Below are positions 5,639 to 6,281 of a stretch of DNA of 6,281 nucleotides, piece after piece (position 1 is the stretch's first letter; each line of letters starts with the position of its first letter). The position numbers and the translations under genes are program-made. The stretch comes from Methylococcus sp. UBA6136 (GTDB taxonomy: Bacteria > Pseudomonadota > Gammaproteobacteria > Methylococcales > Methylococcaceae): NCBI GenBank assembly GCA_002423305.1, contig DIVI01000124.1, forward strand, positions 1 to 6,281. The letters run 5' to 3'. The notes under the pieces are model-generated. The model saw nothing but the letters and a program-made list of their open reading frames with translations. It made no database searches and was not told the DNA's origin.

Positions 5639-6281
5639 ATGAACGAGAATCTGGTCTGGAGAATCGGGCTGGTCGATATTCCCACGCTGGCCCTGGCCAC
5701 CGGGATAGGTAATTTAGTCCTGCTGATTCTGATGTGGGTCTATGCCAGAACTGCCAGGAACACCCATCCCTCACTCAAGGTCTGGTTACTCTCACGCTGG
5801 GCTTATGTCGTCGCATTATGTCTCTTTTGGCTCCGATCCGTGGCCCCACTCTGGCTGACTCATGTGCTGGCCATGTTCATCATCACAACGGGCTTGGCAC
5901 TTGAGTTTCGTGCCTTTCAACTTTTGCTCGGCCTTCGTCCACCGTGGCGAATGATTGTTGCCGGAGTGTTGTTGATTTTGTTCGGTCGCCTGTTGATTCA
6001 CCTGTCTGGCATGCCGGCCATTGCCGTGGTGGCCTACAATTCGGTCGCCTTGCCGCCATTACTGATACTGCTTGGCATCTTACTCATTCGTCAGCCTCGA
6101 CATGTTGAACTGAGTCGCTTCATCGGGGGCAACATGATTCTGGTGGGCTTTCTTTACCTGACTCGGCTTATCCCACTGATCTGGCCTGGTCGACCCGGGG
6201 TGCCCACGATCGAAAGCCTCCACCTGGCATTGTGGATAGGCTGTTTCCTTATGGTGTTCATCAATGGCTATGGCTATCTGC
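5639..6281 (+). CDS. Multi-spanning membrane protein, N-terminal part (probable sensor module), truncated by the window edge
   Basis: An open frame runs from ATG at 5639 to the right edge, 214 codons without a stop, beginning MNENLVWRIGLVDIPTLAL. It is highly hydrophobic, with six or seven likely membrane helices at about 11-36, 54-66, 68-90, 103-123, 126-150, 162-182 and 194-214, joined by short loops with basic residues (RTARN, RPPWR, RQPRH). This layout is common as the membrane sensory part of histidine kinases and of diguanylate cyclases, where the catalytic domain follows the last helix. That domain lies outside the window, so the enzyme class cannot be decided. Divergence from a response regulator favours a signalling role. 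The ATG is the first possible start after the in-frame TGA at 5609-5611. The Shine-Dalgarno is weak, and the promoter must lie inside the regulator's coding region. Confidence 0.75.
   Translation, partial: MNENLVWRIGLVDIPTLALATGIGNLVLLILMWVYARTARNTHPSLKVWLLSRWAYVVALCLFWLRSVAPLWLTHVLAMFIITTGLALEFRAFQLLLGLRPPWRMIVAGVLLILFGRLLIHLSGMPAIAVVAYNSVALPPLLILLGILLIRQPRHVELSRFIGGNMILVGFLYLTRLIPLIWPGRPGVPTIESLHLALWIGCFLMVFINGYGYL

Overview
The window looks like a chromosomal segment of a gammaproteobacterium. The strongest evidence is the glutamate-cysteine ligase at the left edge: it is the proteobacterial GshA type and matches E. coli GshA motif for motif. Base composition is moderately GC-rich throughout. 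No transposase, integrase, phage gene, tRNA, rRNA or CRISPR array is visible. I cannot fix the genus.

Layout, left to right. (1) Positions 1-1256, plus strand: the C-terminal four fifths of gshA, cut by the window edge. (2) 1257-1461: a 205-bp convergent gap with no convincing terminator. (3) 1462-2178, minus strand: an uncharacterised protein with a clear twin-arginine (Tat) signal. (4) 2179-2364: a gap holding a strong intrinsic terminator (2281-2309) for the next gene. (5) 2365-4575, minus strand: a large Sec-exported protein of 736 residues. It has a galactose-binding-like beta-sandwich domain, a cysteine-containing domain, a hydrophobic segment and a Gly/Trp-rich tail. (6) 4576-4894: a 319-bp non-coding gap with an exact 12-bp inverted repeat enclosing smaller hairpins. 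(7) 4895-5620, minus strand: an OmpR/PhoB-type response regulator. (8) 5639-6281, plus strand: the N-terminal, multi-membrane-spanning part of an unrecognised protein cut by the right edge. It starts only 18 bp from the divergent response regulator.

The response regulator and the membrane protein probably form a signalling pair, with the membrane part as the sensory module of a kinase or cyclic-dinucleotide enzyme whose output domain lies outside the window. The two exported proteins lie downstream on the same strand as the regulator but are separate transcription units, because a terminator stands between them and a long structured-looking leader precedes the first. Control of the exported proteins by the regulator is inference from position only. 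gshA is a housekeeping neighbour with no evident link.

The least ordinary parts are the 736-residue exported protein with its repeated Gly-Trp tail and the inverted-repeat leader in front of it. I see no proof of a new biological system.
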